NCBI RefSeq assembly: GCF_050436995.1
Contig: NC_134774.1
Location: 1,858,501-1,922,500 of the forward strand
Length of the DNA: 64,000 bases
Source of the DNA: Anticarsia gemmatalis
Taxonomy: Eukaryota > Arthropoda > Insecta > Lepidoptera > Erebidae
Reading direction: 5' to 3'
The stretch's first letter is position 1. Every line of letters starts with the position of its first letter. This document shows positions 45,901 through 56,342 of the stretch, one piece after another. The position numbers were made by a program, and so were the translations under genes. Below the pieces are notes generated by a model. The model saw only the letters and a program-made list of their open reading frames with translations, made no database searches and was not told the DNA's origin.

Positions 45901-48900
45901 TTGTGGAGGTCAGATAGGCAGTCGCTCCATGTAATGTATTGGTATTCAGCTGCATCCGGTGAGACTGGAAGCTGACTCCAACATAGTTGGATGAGAGGCT
46001 AGACTGATAATGATGTTAGTACTTTAAAACCATTAGATAACTGTGTTGTGGAGGTCAGATAGGCAGTCGCTCCATGTAATGTATTGGTACTCAGCTGCAT
46101 CCGGTGAGACTGGAAGCCGATTCCAACATAGTTGGAAGAGAGGCTAGACCGATAATGATGTTAGTACTTTAAAACCATTAGATAACTGTGTTGTGGAGGT
46201 CAGATAGGCAGTCGCTCCATGTAATGTATTGGTACTCAGCTGCATCCGGTGAGACTGGAAGCCGATTCCAACATAGTTGGAAGAGAGGCTAGACCGATAA
46301 TGATGTTAGTACTTTAAAACCATTAGATAACTGTGTTGTGGAGGTCAGATAGGCAGTCGCTCCATGTAATGTATTGGTATTCAGCTGCATCCGGTGAAAC
46401 TGGAAGCCGACTCCAACATAGTTGGAAGAGAGGCTAGACTAATGATGTTATTTGTACTTAAACGCCATATAACTTTGTATATCTGAATACAGCAACAAGA
46501 CGCTATGAACAAGACGAAATATAAATACAAAAGACAAGGAGCGATGGAGACGTCTTTTTGGATCTCTGATGATCTCTTACGCTTATACAAAAAGCTTAGG
46601 TTCGAATCACTATTCGTCAAAATGGCTGTTGAATTTTTATAAAGAAGATTTTTATAATTTTAACACAAATTTCTAGTTAGTTTAAGTACTAATCTTGGTT
46701 CTCCCATTTTCTATAATAATAGGCCATTTTTTTGCTTACTTTGATAATAATCGTATCATCTTTTGTTGCAGGTTCCTAACAAAAATGAAGGTGCGTCCGT
46801 GCCACGTGCCTTGCATCACGGTGTCATGCATGAACATCGCTCTAGAACAGTACGCGGCCGACACTAACACTAAACGAAGCATATCTGTGGACGAGCTCGG
46901 TAAGTTGTACTTAACTTAGCACTTTTCTTCAGAGGCGCCCATAGCCAGTTGCGCTCACCGGTCGGTAAACGATCTGTGGGTTAAACAACCGTTGGCGCGG
47001 TCATTACATAGATGGGTGACCGCATAGTGGTATAAGAGCTGGGCGTCTCCGTGCTTCGGAGGGCACGTAAAACGTCCCGGTTGTCGTCAATTAAGATAAC
47101 AGTCGTTAAGCCACGTCAAAGGCCTTCGGGCTTGAACAACTTTGACACTAGGTTGACCACTAACCATACGATAAGAAGAAGACTTAGCACTTTACAATAA
47201 AACAACATTCATGCCCGGTTTCTGAGGTACATTTAGCGGTAGTTTATCTATTCAATAGCGTCTTTATATGAGTTTAAACGCTATTGAATAGTTAAACTAA
47301 CAAAAATGAAGGTGCGCCCGTGCCACGTGCCTTGTATCACGGTGTCTTGCATGAACATCGCTCTAGAACAGTATGCGGCCGACACTAACACTAAACGAAG
47401 CATATCTGTCGATGAGCTCGGTAAGATATTGTACTTAACGCCATCTATTAGGTCGAGGAAAAAGTCTTTTCGCATTATAGTACGTATGAACTTGTAATAA
47501 AATCTCTTTGGCTCCAACAATCACAATTGAGTACACGGTTCATTAGGTTTCTTTCAGTGAGCTCGTGAGGTACCCAAATATCGAGCTTTTTTGTGTAGAG
47601 ATAAATGTATTAAACAATTTTTTAGGCATGTAGGTTTCACGATGTTTTCCTTCATCGTTGGAACAAGTGGTCTTCGGTCTGACACTACACTAAATTGGAT
47701 TGACCCAAAAAAACATTGTAGCTTAGTAAAAACGAGTATTTTTCATTTCGGGACAGCAAAGTAAAATTATGGGACAATCCCGAAAATCCCGGCCATCTGG
47801 AAACCCTAGCTCAGTGTTGGGCAAAATTTAGTTTGATTGATGATTGATGATTAAGATTAAATTATTTAGTCATGACTAATGAATAATGACTAAAAAAATT
47901 CAATCATGAGTCGTGATTGATGATTAATTAGTGTTAGTGTTAGTTATTCAATCATGACTAAAATTTTAATGACTAAAAATAATAGTTAAATAAAACTAAG
48001 CTTTTCAAGTCTACGTTCCATGACTGTTGATTTGTTAATCACAGGTTTTTAATTAAAGCTAGTTTTACAACAGAATCAGTTAATTTTTTTTTTAATTTAC
48101 ACAGGTACACATTTGCAAAAATAAGTTCGGGCTAATTTAGTTTAAAATAATTTAAATTGCTTTTTAAAACTACGCGTTTTGAAAATCAAATTTTATAAAT
48201 AATGGAATTATCTTCTTTCAGTCCACTTAATGTGGTGATCAGTTATAGTTTTATAGATGTGTTCAATTAAACTAAAATTATGTCACCTGAATTATTTTTT
48301 TTAGTTTAATCATCATACAAAAATACAATAAATTAGTCATCAGTCATTTAATCATTAAATGATTGATGACTAATTTATTTAATCATGATTATGATTATTA
48401 TTTTTACTCATGATTAATTCAATCATGACTAAATAATTCATGACTAAATTAGTCATGACTAATCAATTGATTGAAAAAATTAGTTGATTGACCCAACACT
48501 GCCCTAGCTGTACTACAATAGTTATTGATATAATTTTCTTTATTGAACTAACTTTATTTCCCTCGTTACAATATCAGTCACACAATTAATCATTAATTAA
48601 TTAGCCGTTTTCAACATAGTTGGAAGAAAGGCTAAGCAGATATACTACACAATGAATTAATTTCATCAATCTTTATAATTTCTGACATAGTTGGAAGAAA
48701 GGCTAAGCAGATACACTACACAATGAACTAATTTCATCAATATTTACCTAATATAAATAAATAAATAAATATTATTGGACAACTCACTCACGGTCATTTG
48801 ATTCCAAACTAAGCAGAGCTTGTACTATGGTAACCAAATAACTGATAAACATACTTATATACTTCTAAATACATACTTATATAGATACATTAACATCCAG

Positions 48901-51900
48901 GCTCAGAACAAATACTCGTGCTCATCACACAAAGATTTGTCCTGGGTGGGATTCGAACCCACCACACGCGGCGCTACGGTTGTTATATATTGCATCTCTT
49001 GTTCCAGTGTCAATCTCGCAGTCAGCGTGCACGGCGGGCGACGTGTGCCGCATGTCCCGCGTGATCGTGGACAAGCTGAGCCTGGTGGCGGGCTGCGCCG
49101 TGTCGGCGCTGGACTGGCTCCGCCTGCTGCGCGCCATGCTCACGCTGCACGCCGAGCAGCTGTGTGTCGATGTACCTGGCCTTAGCACGGTACGTATCCA
49201 TACTAATATTATAAATGCGAAAGTAACTCTGTCTGTCTGTCTGTCTGCTACTCAATCACGCCCAAACTACTGAACCAATTTGCATGACACTTGGTATGGA
49301 GGTATTTTGATATCCGACAAAGGGCATAGGCTATATATCATCACGCTACGACCAAAAGGAGCAGAGTACCAGTGAATAATGTTACAAAAACGGGGAAAAA
49401 TTTCACCCATTCTTTCTTATGGATGCAAGCGAAGTTGCGCGGGTCAGCTAGTTCTATATGTAACTGAATAGGGACTGCCACGCGAAAAGTCTCGGAATCT
49501 GGGTCGGGCCAAAAAGTATTTTCGAAGATTTTCTGTTAAGAATTTCTTACGTGACGCAGTGGTTTAGGTCGCCACGCCGATACCACTGCATCGAGGTCGT
49601 GGGTTCGATTCCCACACGGAGCAATTATTTATGCGATCCACAAATAATTGTTTCGGGTCTGGTTGTGCTTTGTGTCCGTTGTTTGTATGTTTGTAAAAGT
49701 CCCCGCGACACAAGAGCAATTACTTTTAATGAGGGCACGAAAAAGTCGGTCCCGGTTGTTGTCAATCAAGATAACAGTCGTTAAACCATGTCAAAGGCTT
49801 TCGGGCTTGAACAACTTTGACACTAGGTTGATCACTAGCCATACGATAAAAAAATGCAATCATAATAATATAGCAATCTATCTATAGAATGTGCTTTAAT
49901 TACTTAATGTTTACAGACAAATTTACTGTACCCATTATAAAGTAATTAATTATATAAATGTATTGATAAATTAAAATTAATTAACATGATGTATGTATAT
50001 TGTTGCAGGAGCAAGAGCTAGTTCACCTGCTGGAGATCGTGTCGTGTGACGCTACGTGCGTCAACGCTCGCACCAGCGAACTGGCGCTCGTGCTGCTCTA
50101 CCACAAACTTGGTGAGTACTATATACTAACTACCTGACCGGGCAAACGATTTGCCTAAAAAAATAGTGGCACATAATACTCACACTTGGCCAGCGTGGTG
50201 GACTCAAGGCCTAACCCCTCCCTCATTACGGGAGGAGACCCTTGCCCAGCAGTGGGACAGTAATGGGTTACATTTATTTATTAGTGTCACTTAGGGGTAT
50301 CAAAAATAAATGTTGGCCGATTCTCAGACCTAATCAATATGCTCACAAAATTTCGTGAGAATCGGGCAAGCCGTTTCGTAGGTATGTATGGTAACTAACA
50401 TTGTGACATGGAAATATTATCTTTATATATATAACTCTTCTGTAAGTGTGTATGTCACTGAACTTCTCTTAAACGACTAGACCGATTTTGATGAAATTTT
50501 TTGTGTGTGTTCAAGGGGATCTGAGAATGGTTTAGATTTACAATTTTGTCCGCTGGACAACTTTTTTTATATAATGTTTAATTTATTAGATAGGACAACG
50601 TCTGCCGGGTTTGCTAGTCATATATAAAATGACTTTAATACATTTATAATCGATCAGCTTTTGCCCTTGAGGTTCTCGTGGATTGTGACTTGGCAAAATT
50701 TCCATACAAACTTTCATCCAGCGTATTCAGACACCAGTAAATAACATAATATATGAATGTGTATTTGTTTTGTGCACAGAGCAACAGTTGTCGGCGTGGT
50801 CGGCGTCTAACGGCGAGGAGAGCGAGCACGCGTACTACTTGTACGACTTTGCACGACAGCTGCAGATGCATTGTCACGTGAGTTACTACATACATACCTT
50901 ATATTATGATAGATTTTATGTATATAGGCGCCCATAGCCAGTTGCGCTCACCGGTCGGTAAACGATCTGTGGGGTAAACAAACCTTGGCGCGGTCATTTC
51001 ATTGATGGGTGATCGCATAGTGGTATTTGAGCTGGGTAGACACCCAGCTGCAGTGCTTCGGAGGGCACGTAAAAAGTCGGTCCCGGTTGTTTTGTACTAA
51101 TATAACAGTCGTTTAGCCAAATCAAAGGTCTTTCGGGCGGCTTGAACAATTCTGCCACTAGGTTGACCACTAACCATACGATAAACAAACAACATTCTTT
51201 CAAAAAATTAATTCTAAACACAGAGAGAGGGAACTGCCGCAGGAATTAAAACAAAAGGTTTTACAAAATTTTTCTTTTGAAGGAATTCCTAGAAACTAGA
51301 TGTTTTCCTGACCTATTTACGTTGGGTCTTTGGATACAGCCCCCACCGCACTATGAGAGTGATGTAATAGGGAGTGTACCTGTGTATTGTACACACGACA
51401 CTATAAACAAAGTCCTGTACTATCATCATAGTCTAGATATTGCTTTATTATTAGTATACTAACAATATATGTTATATTGCAGATGTGCGACTCGTCCCTG
51501 GCGTCGTGTCGCGCTCGTGTCCGCCACGTGGTGTCGCGCTACGAGCGGTGCGAGGCGCGCCGCGACCAGCGACAGACCCTCGTGTGGAGACTGTCTGAAA
51601 GAACCCTCAAGGTACATACATACATACATATACATTACTAGCGGACCCGACAGACGATGTCCTGTCTACACGTCAAAAAAACAAATTCATCAAAATCGAG
51701 TTTAAAAGAAATTCAGTGACATACACACTTACAGAAGAATTATATATGTAAAGATTTTCAGTTTTACACTACAAGGAGCAATGATAGCCGAGTGGTTTAA
51801 GTTGACACCACGCAATAGAGGTCGCAGGTTCGAATCCGAGGCAACACACCAATGACTTTTCAAAGTTATGTGTGTATTAGAAATAATTATCACTTGCTCT

Positions 51901-52847
51901 AACGGTGAAGGAAAACATCGTGAGGAAACCTTGCATGCCTAAAATTCGTTTAGTACATTTATTGAGGGCATGCAAAGTCTCCAACCCGCACTTGGCCAGC
52001 GTGGTGGACTCAAGTCCTAACCCCTCTCTCACTACGGGAGTAGACCCTTGCCCAGCAGTGGGACTTTAATGGGTTAAATTTATTTTTATTTATTTTATTC
52101 ATGTTCACTTGTCTGCAGGTACTAAGACCGACGGACCGACTCACCTCAATGTTGCCGACCATCGAAGAACAGCACTTCCAAGTGGACGTCACGCCTACAC
52201 GGAACAGGTGAATAAAAAATAATATCAATATATAATAAGTTCATACATACTATAATGCGAAAAGACTTTCCCCGACCTAATATATGATACATATAGTAAC
52301 CTTATCCTACTAGTCCTAATAATATTATAGACTAGCTGACTCGCGCAACTTTGCTTGCGTCACATAAGAGAGAATGGGTCATAATTTTCCCCGTTTTTGT
52401 AAATTGTTTTACTGCTCCTATTGATCGTAGAGCGATGATATAGAGCCTACAAGTCTTCCTCGATAACACTGAAAGAATTTTTCAAATCGGACTGGTAGTT
52501 CCTGAGATTAGCACGTTCAAACAAACTAACTCTTCAACTTTATAATATTAGTATAGATAGAAAAGTTTGTGAGTATGTATGTATATATGTATGGATATTT
52601 GTTAATCTTTCACGCAAATACTACTGAATCGATTACGATGAAATTTGGTATATAGGTAGCTGAAGACCCAAAATAACACATAGGATCGGAATTTACTCGG
52701 GAAGAGTTTTCTCTATCAAAAATTTACCAGTGACTTGAAATTAATAAAATATTTTTGTTTCACAGATCGGGCAGTGAAAGCAGTGAAAATGAAGAGACAT
52801 CGGACTGGCCGCGGAGCCCCGTACTACCAGTATACTGCGACAACTAA
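42910..52847 (+). CDS. CycG: Cyclin G
   Basis: Nine coding exons: 42910-43092 (exon itself from 42871), 45627-45742, 46772-46899, 49008-49189, 50009-50111, 50780-50877, 51483-51611, 52119-52207, 52766-52847. All introns are GT-AG and phases fit, giving 369 aa. The start is the first ATG in the frame, because an upstream in-frame TAG sits at the exon junction. Residues 35-60 hold ELYNRLNEYLLLEHKFQPRL, matching the G/I-type cyclin start. The N-terminal cyclin box runs about 60-165 with INLFDRFLTKMKVRPCHVPC, which aligns with the DRFL-KMKV block of vertebrate cyclin G. A second helical half follows to about 270. The tail (SGSESSENEETSDW) is acidic and PEST-like, suggesting rapid turnover. Cyclin G binds partners such as PP2A subunits and acts in growth and DNA-damage responses (family knowledge). 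Coding exons are GC-rich against AT-rich introns full of transposons. An extra broken copy of the third coding exon lies in the next intron (47297-47420). Confidence 0.92.
43110..43460. repeat. Degenerate GGTCTG..CAGACC minisatellite in cyclin G intron
   Basis: About eight spaced units of the type ggtctgtcagaccacagtag with t-rich linkers, each able to form a GGTCTG/CAGACC hairpin. Unit spacing is about 38-50 bp. Confidence 0.7.
43781..44008 (+). repeat. 5S-headed SINE
   Basis: gaggcgcccggtaaataatc, gtgggttaagcaatcc, agatgggtgacaacat and the standard tail. In cyclin G intron, + orientation. Confidence 0.75.
44070..44402. mobile_element. Palindromic MITE split by a Helitron-like element
   Basis: The left arm 44070-44111 (cccggtttctgaggcacatt) and right arm 44360-44402 (actaccgctaaatgtagc) are separated exactly by the 44112-44359 insertion. 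Confidence 0.8.
44112..44359 (+). mobile_element. Helitron-like element (Lep1-type), nested
   Basis: TCTATACTAATATTATAAAG to GGGTCAGCTAG between A (44111) and T (44360). 248 bp. Confidence 0.85.
44631..44752. mobile_element. Palindromic MITE
   Basis: Near-complete copy with a T-rich centre. Confidence 0.75.
45240..45310 (+). repeat. 5S-headed SINE tail
   Basis: agccatgtcaaaggcctctc through ttgaccactaacaatacgac. Head missing. Confidence 0.6.
45505..45552 (+). mobile_element. Helitron-like 3' end remnant
   Basis: acgaagttcgccgggtcagcTAG, the last ~45 bp of an element, about 75 bp upstream of cyclin G exon 45627. Confidence 0.5.
45757..46440 (+). repeat. 145-bp tandem array in cyclin G intron
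   Basis: gataatgatgttagtac starts at 45861, 46006, 46151 and 46296, and a final partial unit at 46441: a strict 145-bp period with near-identical units. The unit contains the SINE D tail (cagtcgctccatgtaatgta, ggtgagactggaagc), so the array arose by tandem expansion of a SINE fragment. Confidence 0.88.
46933..47183 (+). repeat. 5S-headed SINE
   Basis: gaggcgcccatagccagttg to ccactaaccatacgataag. Complete copy in the intron, 33 bp after the donor of exon 46772-46899. Confidence 0.8.
47211..47296. mobile_element. Palindromic MITE truncated at the exon copy
   Basis: Left arm and centre intact. The right arm stops at gaatagttaaa, where the duplicated exon begins; cta is common to both sides of the junction. 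Confidence 0.7.
47297..47420 (+). pseudogene. CycG: Broken duplicate of cyclin G coding exon 3 (residues 102-142)
   Basis: From cta (47297) this matches 46776-46899 with six differences in 124 bases, all at third codon positions and all synonymous: CGT/CGC, TGC/TGT, TCA/TCT, TAC/TAT, GTG/GTC, GAC/GAT. The donor (gtaaga at 47421) and the following ~15 bases are also copied. The first four exon bases, the acceptor and its polypyrimidine tract are replaced by the MITE. No upstream AG gives the needed phase, so it should not splice in as it stands. It sits between a MITE and a mariner end. Confidence 0.85.
47449..47606. mobile_element. Mariner-type element, one end
   Basis: TTAGGTCGAGGAAAAAGTCT followed by the internal part found in reverse at 2985-3142. 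The second end is missing. Confidence 0.6.
47812..48501. mobile_element. hAT-like non-autonomous transposon, 690 bp
   Basis: The target duplication CCCTAGCT is at 47804-47811 and 48502-48509. The tips are CAGTGTTGGGC and its near-complement ending CCAACACTG. Both subterminal regions carry many ttagtcatgactaa palindromes and attgatgatt repeats. No coding capacity. The 8-bp duplication and CAGTG tip fit hAT. Confidence 0.85.
48770..48985 (-). repeat. SINE family C, truncated near cyclin G exon
   Basis: gacaactcactcacggtcat through ggattcgaacccaccacacg. The tRNA head is cut at cgctacggttgtt, about 23 bp before the acceptor of exon 49008. Confidence 0.75.
49197..49451 (+). mobile_element. Helitron-like element, hybrid head
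   Basis: TCCATACTAATATTATAAAT with a tctg-repeat head, then the standard Lep1-type second half to GGGTCAGCTAG. It starts 7 bp after the last base of cyclin G exon 49008-49189. Confidence 0.75.
49551..49853 (+). repeat. Chimeric SINE: tRNA head with 5S-SINE body and tail
   Basis: gcagtggtttaggtcgccac and cgtgggttcgattcccac (family A head and centre) run to aagagcaattactttta. From about 49731 the sequence is gagggcacgaaaaagtcggt through gacactaggttgatcact, the body and tail of the 5S-headed family. Confidence 0.75.
50180..50285 (+). repeat. SINE family B tail
   Basis: acacttggccagcgtggtgg through cagcagtgggacagtaatgg, followed by a short attta-rich end. Confidence 0.65.
50415..50620 (+). mobile_element. 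Helitron-like element, third family
   Basis: tatatataactcttctgtaa, gaccgattttgatgaaattt, then ggacaacgtctgccgggttt and gCTAGT. A reverse remnant is at 51640-51745. Confidence 0.5.
50927..51188 (+). repeat. 5S-headed SINE
   Basis: ggcgcccatagccagttgcg through ccactaaccatacgataaac, in cyclin G intron about 50 bp after the donor of exon 50780-50877. Confidence 0.75.
51640..51745 (-). mobile_element. Helitron-like remnant, third family
   Basis: ctagcggacccgacagacga onward, a reverse relative of 50415-50620, starting about 28 bp after the donor of exon 51483-51611. Confidence 0.5.
51780..52085 (+). repeat. SINE family B, complete
   Basis: tgatagccgagtggtttaag (A-box), gtcgcaggttcgaatccgag (B-box), body ttatgtgtgtattagaaata, tail cccagcagtgggactttaat and an attt-rich end. 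Best copy of the family. It ends about 33 bp before the acceptor of exon 52119. Confidence 0.85.
52215..52287. mobile_element. Mariner-type terminal fragment
   Basis: aagttcatacatactataat through ccccgacctaa, the same end as 3085-3142. Confidence 0.6.
52332..52557 (-). mobile_element. Helitron-like element (Lep1-type)
   Basis: CTAGCTGACTCGCGCAACTT through ATATTAGTATAGA with a small internal deletion. A partial second-family copy (52558-52715, +) follows directly. Confidence 0.75.
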
Positions 52848-53475
52848 TAAGAGCTTATAACCAGGCGCTGGATCAAGTAACCACGCGCTGGATCATCTTA
52901 CAACCAGACGCTGAAACCTAGTGTTCAAGTTAAGACCTTATGATATTGCTGGAGGTATGATTCTGATGCTAAAATAACCCATAAGCTTGATAGTCTGACA
53001 ACCAGTCTTACTGAAGGGTATCGTGTTATAACCCAGGTAACTGTGTTGTGGAGGTCCGATAGACAGTCGCTCCATGTAAATGTTATTCAGCTGCATCCGG
53101 TGAGACTGGAAGACTACAACAGGAAGAAAGGCTAGACTGATATTTAGTACTATGCAGTCACTGGCTTCTATAGTGTTCTGTGTGTGACCGTATAGTGTGA
53201 TTTAAGAGCAAATTCGTTTTAAATCTGACTAAGCTGGATTAATATCAGACGTAGACTGAGTCCAGCCAACAAATACCAGCTGAAACGGTGCAACTTCATC
53301 TATAAAACAGCTAGTTCAAATATGATCCAGAAATAAGCATCTTTATCAACAATTTTGACATCAACGGTTCAAGAATGAAAAATCCAGCGTTTAGGATCAT
53401 TGCATTGAAGAATCCAGCCGTTTAGTGTTGTTCCAGACAGTGTTATATAGTGTCCAGTTACTTAAGCAGCTGATA
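52848..53475 (+). other. CycG: Cyclin G 3' UTR region
   Basis: Starts after the TAA. An imperfect short tandem repeat (accaggcgctggatca type) lies at 52859-52912. A SINE D copy in + orientation lies at about 52995-53155 (tctgacaaccagtcttact, then cgctccatgtaa). The polyadenylation site is not certain; AATAAA occurs near 54048. Confidence 0.5.
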
Positions 53476-53600
53476 ACTTTTACACACACTCTATCGCGCA
53501 TGAAACAACAATCGCTTGTGTAAGGAGAAAGCAAAGAGCCGTCACCGCGCTCACCTCCCCGCGCCCGCGACCAACATCGCTCTCTCAGAGCGCGCTGCAA
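53476..53600. repeat. GC-rich relative of the intron-1 foldback
   Basis: ttttacacacactctatcgcgcatgaaac resembles the left part of 42308-42475. A CpG-rich stretch follows. Confidence 0.45.
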
Positions 53601-53625
53601 GCACTAGCGTTATACTGTACCATAC

Positions 53626-53746
53626 TAACCCCCGGTTTCTGAGTACATTTAACGGTAGTTTATCTATTCAATAGCGTTTTTTTTATAAGAGTTTAAACGC
53701 TATTGAATAGATAAACTACGGCTAAATATACCTTTGAAACCGGGGG
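53626..53746. mobile_element. Palindromic MITE
   Basis: Complete, with cccccggtttctgagtac and gaaaccgggggt ends and a T-rich centre. Confidence 0.75.
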
Positions 53747-55179
53747 TGTGAATGCGATACTGTGTGTATGGAAAGCTATGTTTTTACGTCGACGATGCTT
53801 GCGTTTATCCAGCAGTTAACATCTCAAACCATATGCATCTATGTAAATTCAGGCATCATAGCATTTGATAATGTAAAGACTTAACTGTCATCCAATTTTT
53901 TTAAATAGTATATTGGTGGTTGAAATTTGAATATTTTTTCGGACTTGAAATGTTAGTTTTGATGTTTGTGATAAAAATATTGACGAATTGACAGCGTACT
54001 TCTTTTTGAAGACGGTTCAAAAGTCTCCGATGTACAATTCAATTGAAATAAAATCTATCGACATGACAAATTTTATCAAATTAGTTTTGACAAATCTTTC
54101 GCATTTATATTCTTAGTCACTGAAATTACTGAGATAATTTGTATTTCAGTCTATAAAGTGTTCAAATTTCAATTTTTAACCAATAATTATGTTCAAAAAA
54201 TGTGAAAAATACACTTGTTTTTTGTAAAAATCTCATTGAGTTGTTGAAAAATTGCAAGTTGACATATCTTTGTCTTAACGCCCCCGATGTTCTGCGTTTG
54301 TTAAGTGTACGGTAACTTAACTAGTAGATAAGTTACGGTTAGGCTAACTGGAGGAATTTTTACTAGATATTATTGTAAATTTTCTTTATAAAAAATGGTT
54401 TGAAAATTTGGTTTTAAATAAAAACGATTTTTGAGGTATTTTTTGGAAATAAAAATACCTATTTTGGATATAATTAGTAAGCTATTTCTGTGTTAAATTT
54501 TATCAAAATTGATACAGAAATTTAGCTGCAAATATTAGAAAAATGTAGAGACACTCGCATTTATAATATTAGTATGAATGTCATATTATCTGTAAAAATC
54601 CTTTGGATACTTAACTGGTATTTATCTATAAGTTATGTTATCGTTAAAATGTATATTTGTAATATATAATATTGAAACTAGTATATTTATGAAGTTGACT
54701 GCGAAATTTTAATAATACATTAAACTTATATCCCCTATTTTAACCACTTAGGGGATGTTTTTTTTTAAATCTCTATTTTTTGAGTTTTCAAACCATATTC
54801 TTACAATTTTTATCGAAATCGGTTTAGCATTTTGTCGTAAACGCTTAAAAGTATCGCATTTACAAAATTTCGCGGTCAAAATATTTCATAATAATATTTT
54901 TTCTACGCTCTTTTCAGCAAAAAGGACATAAGCGACTATTTTCTAGTTTAAACTTAAGTCCTTTTTCGATTGAGCGTTACAATATTCTGTATTATAATTA
55001 TAAGGCATGAATGTTAGTTGTAAATGAAAGAAAATTAGATTTTAAATTAAATACAATCTCGAGAAAGAACGAATCCTTATTTTGAGTGATATCAAAATGT
55101 ACGTGATACGTGTTTGTGTGTTTGTATGTTTGTATGTTTGTGTGAATGTCGAGGGACTGTGTGCGACTGTGGTTTTGAA
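53747..55179. other. No gene recognised
   Basis: About 1.4 kb of AT-rich DNA downstream of cyclin G. A 25-bp hairpin gtaacttaac/gataagttac lies near 54312-54340. AATAAA occurs near 54048 and 54415 and could mark 3' ends, unproven. Confidence 0.4.
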
Positions 55180-55395
55180 AAATCGAGGTCTGAGAGACCG
55201 CTATTGTCTGTGAGGCTCCCACTATCTGAAGTCCCTTATATCTGTAAGACTTATGGTTGGTAGCTCCAAGCGCGTAGGGCTCATTATTTGTAAGACCCTT
55301 GCGGTCCGTGAGACCTGGTCTGGGAGACCACAGCGTCTAAGGGGTCACCTTTGCGGTATGTGAGACCCTCATGGTCTGTGGGATATATTGTCTGA
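55180..55395. repeat. Degenerate GGTCTG-type repeat
   Basis: Repeated ggtctgagagacc, ggtctgggagacc, gtccgtgagacc and ggtctgtggga motifs, resembling the array in the cyclin G intron at 43110-43460 but more diverged. Confidence 0.5.
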
Positions 55396-55664
55396 GTTAT
55401 TGTGTGTTAAAATTTGTTGTAAAACGCGGTTGTATTTCTGTCTACACTGTATTGGGTATAACTAGCGTGATAATATCTATGTATCTAAATATGTTCTCAC
55501 AGGCATTGGTGTCTTAGACCTCAAAAGGCTTAAAATTTTCAGGCCTTTTAAACCCTTAAATTTGGGTACACGTTATAGTAGTTAAGACCAAAAAATAGTT
55601 TTTGTCTTGAACAGTCGCTCAAAAGTCGCTCGACAGTCGCATTGCTCGTATGTTACGAATATAC
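55396..55664. other. No gene recognised
   Basis: Short unassigned stretch with agtcgctc repeats near 55610-55635. Confidence 0.35.
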
Positions 55665-55838
55665 TAAGTAAGGCACAGTTTAACAACTACCAGATAACTT
55701 GCAGATAGCCTATCAGACGGAATTTTGACTAATTTTACTAGAACTTCGTCAAAAATTTTGATTTTGAATGTTGCGAAACTGTCTAGTAGATACGCTATCT
55801 GCCAGTTTACGGTTAGTTGTGAAACTGTGTCTAAATAA
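55665..55838. mobile_element. Inverted-repeat element, about 170 bp
   Basis: The left arm 55668-55712 (ggcacagtttaacaactacc) pairs imperfectly with the right arm 55787-55835 (ggttagttgtgaaactgtgt). No other copy is in the window. Confidence 0.55.
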
Positions 55839-56342
55839 TTATAATCCGTTAGATACAATCAAAAAACAAAAAAAATATAAAAAGGTGCAATTTTATGAAA
55901 AAATTTTGAAAAAAAAAAAATTATTCATTATTCTGTGACATTAAAATTATTAATTTCGGATTATTGGTCAATGTGAAAAAACGTTGTTTTCTTTAAATGG
56001 GAAAGGACGTGACATTTTTTTGTAAATAAATGAAAATTGACTTTGTTAAAAAGTATTAAAGTTAATTTAAATTATAGCTGTAAAATTTTGTTAAGGCTTA
56101 AAATGTCCCAGCAGTGGGACAGTAATGGGTTACTAAAGTGCTAATTTTATCTCTACACACCCCTATCAGAAAAAGACGTGACCTTACGTTAGTAAATATT
56201 ATATATCTAATATATTTTTATTAACTAACTGATGAAATTACATGACATCCTTTTGAAAGCACAAAAAGAGACCTGTTTTAAAAATTTCATATCATTTTTG
56301 AGTAGAACACAAAAGATTTATAAATACATACAAATCTAATTG
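55839..56342. other. No gene recognised
   Basis: AT-rich with poly-A tracts. A short SINE B tail scrap (cccagcagtgggacagtaat) lies at 56107-56131. Confidence 0.45.

Noticed and set aside
46933..47183. 5S rRNA gene
   Set aside because: Only the internal promoter region resembles 5S; the 5' and 3' stems are absent and the SINE tail follows.
47297..47420. Mutually exclusive alternative exon of cyclin G
   Set aside because: No acceptor in the right phase: the first exon bases and polypyrimidine tract are replaced by MITE sequence.
48820..49273. Alternative open frames on both strands over the cyclin G exon at 49008-49189
   Set aside because: They are frame shadows of the GC-rich exon; only the frame that splices to give the cyclin G sequence is supported.
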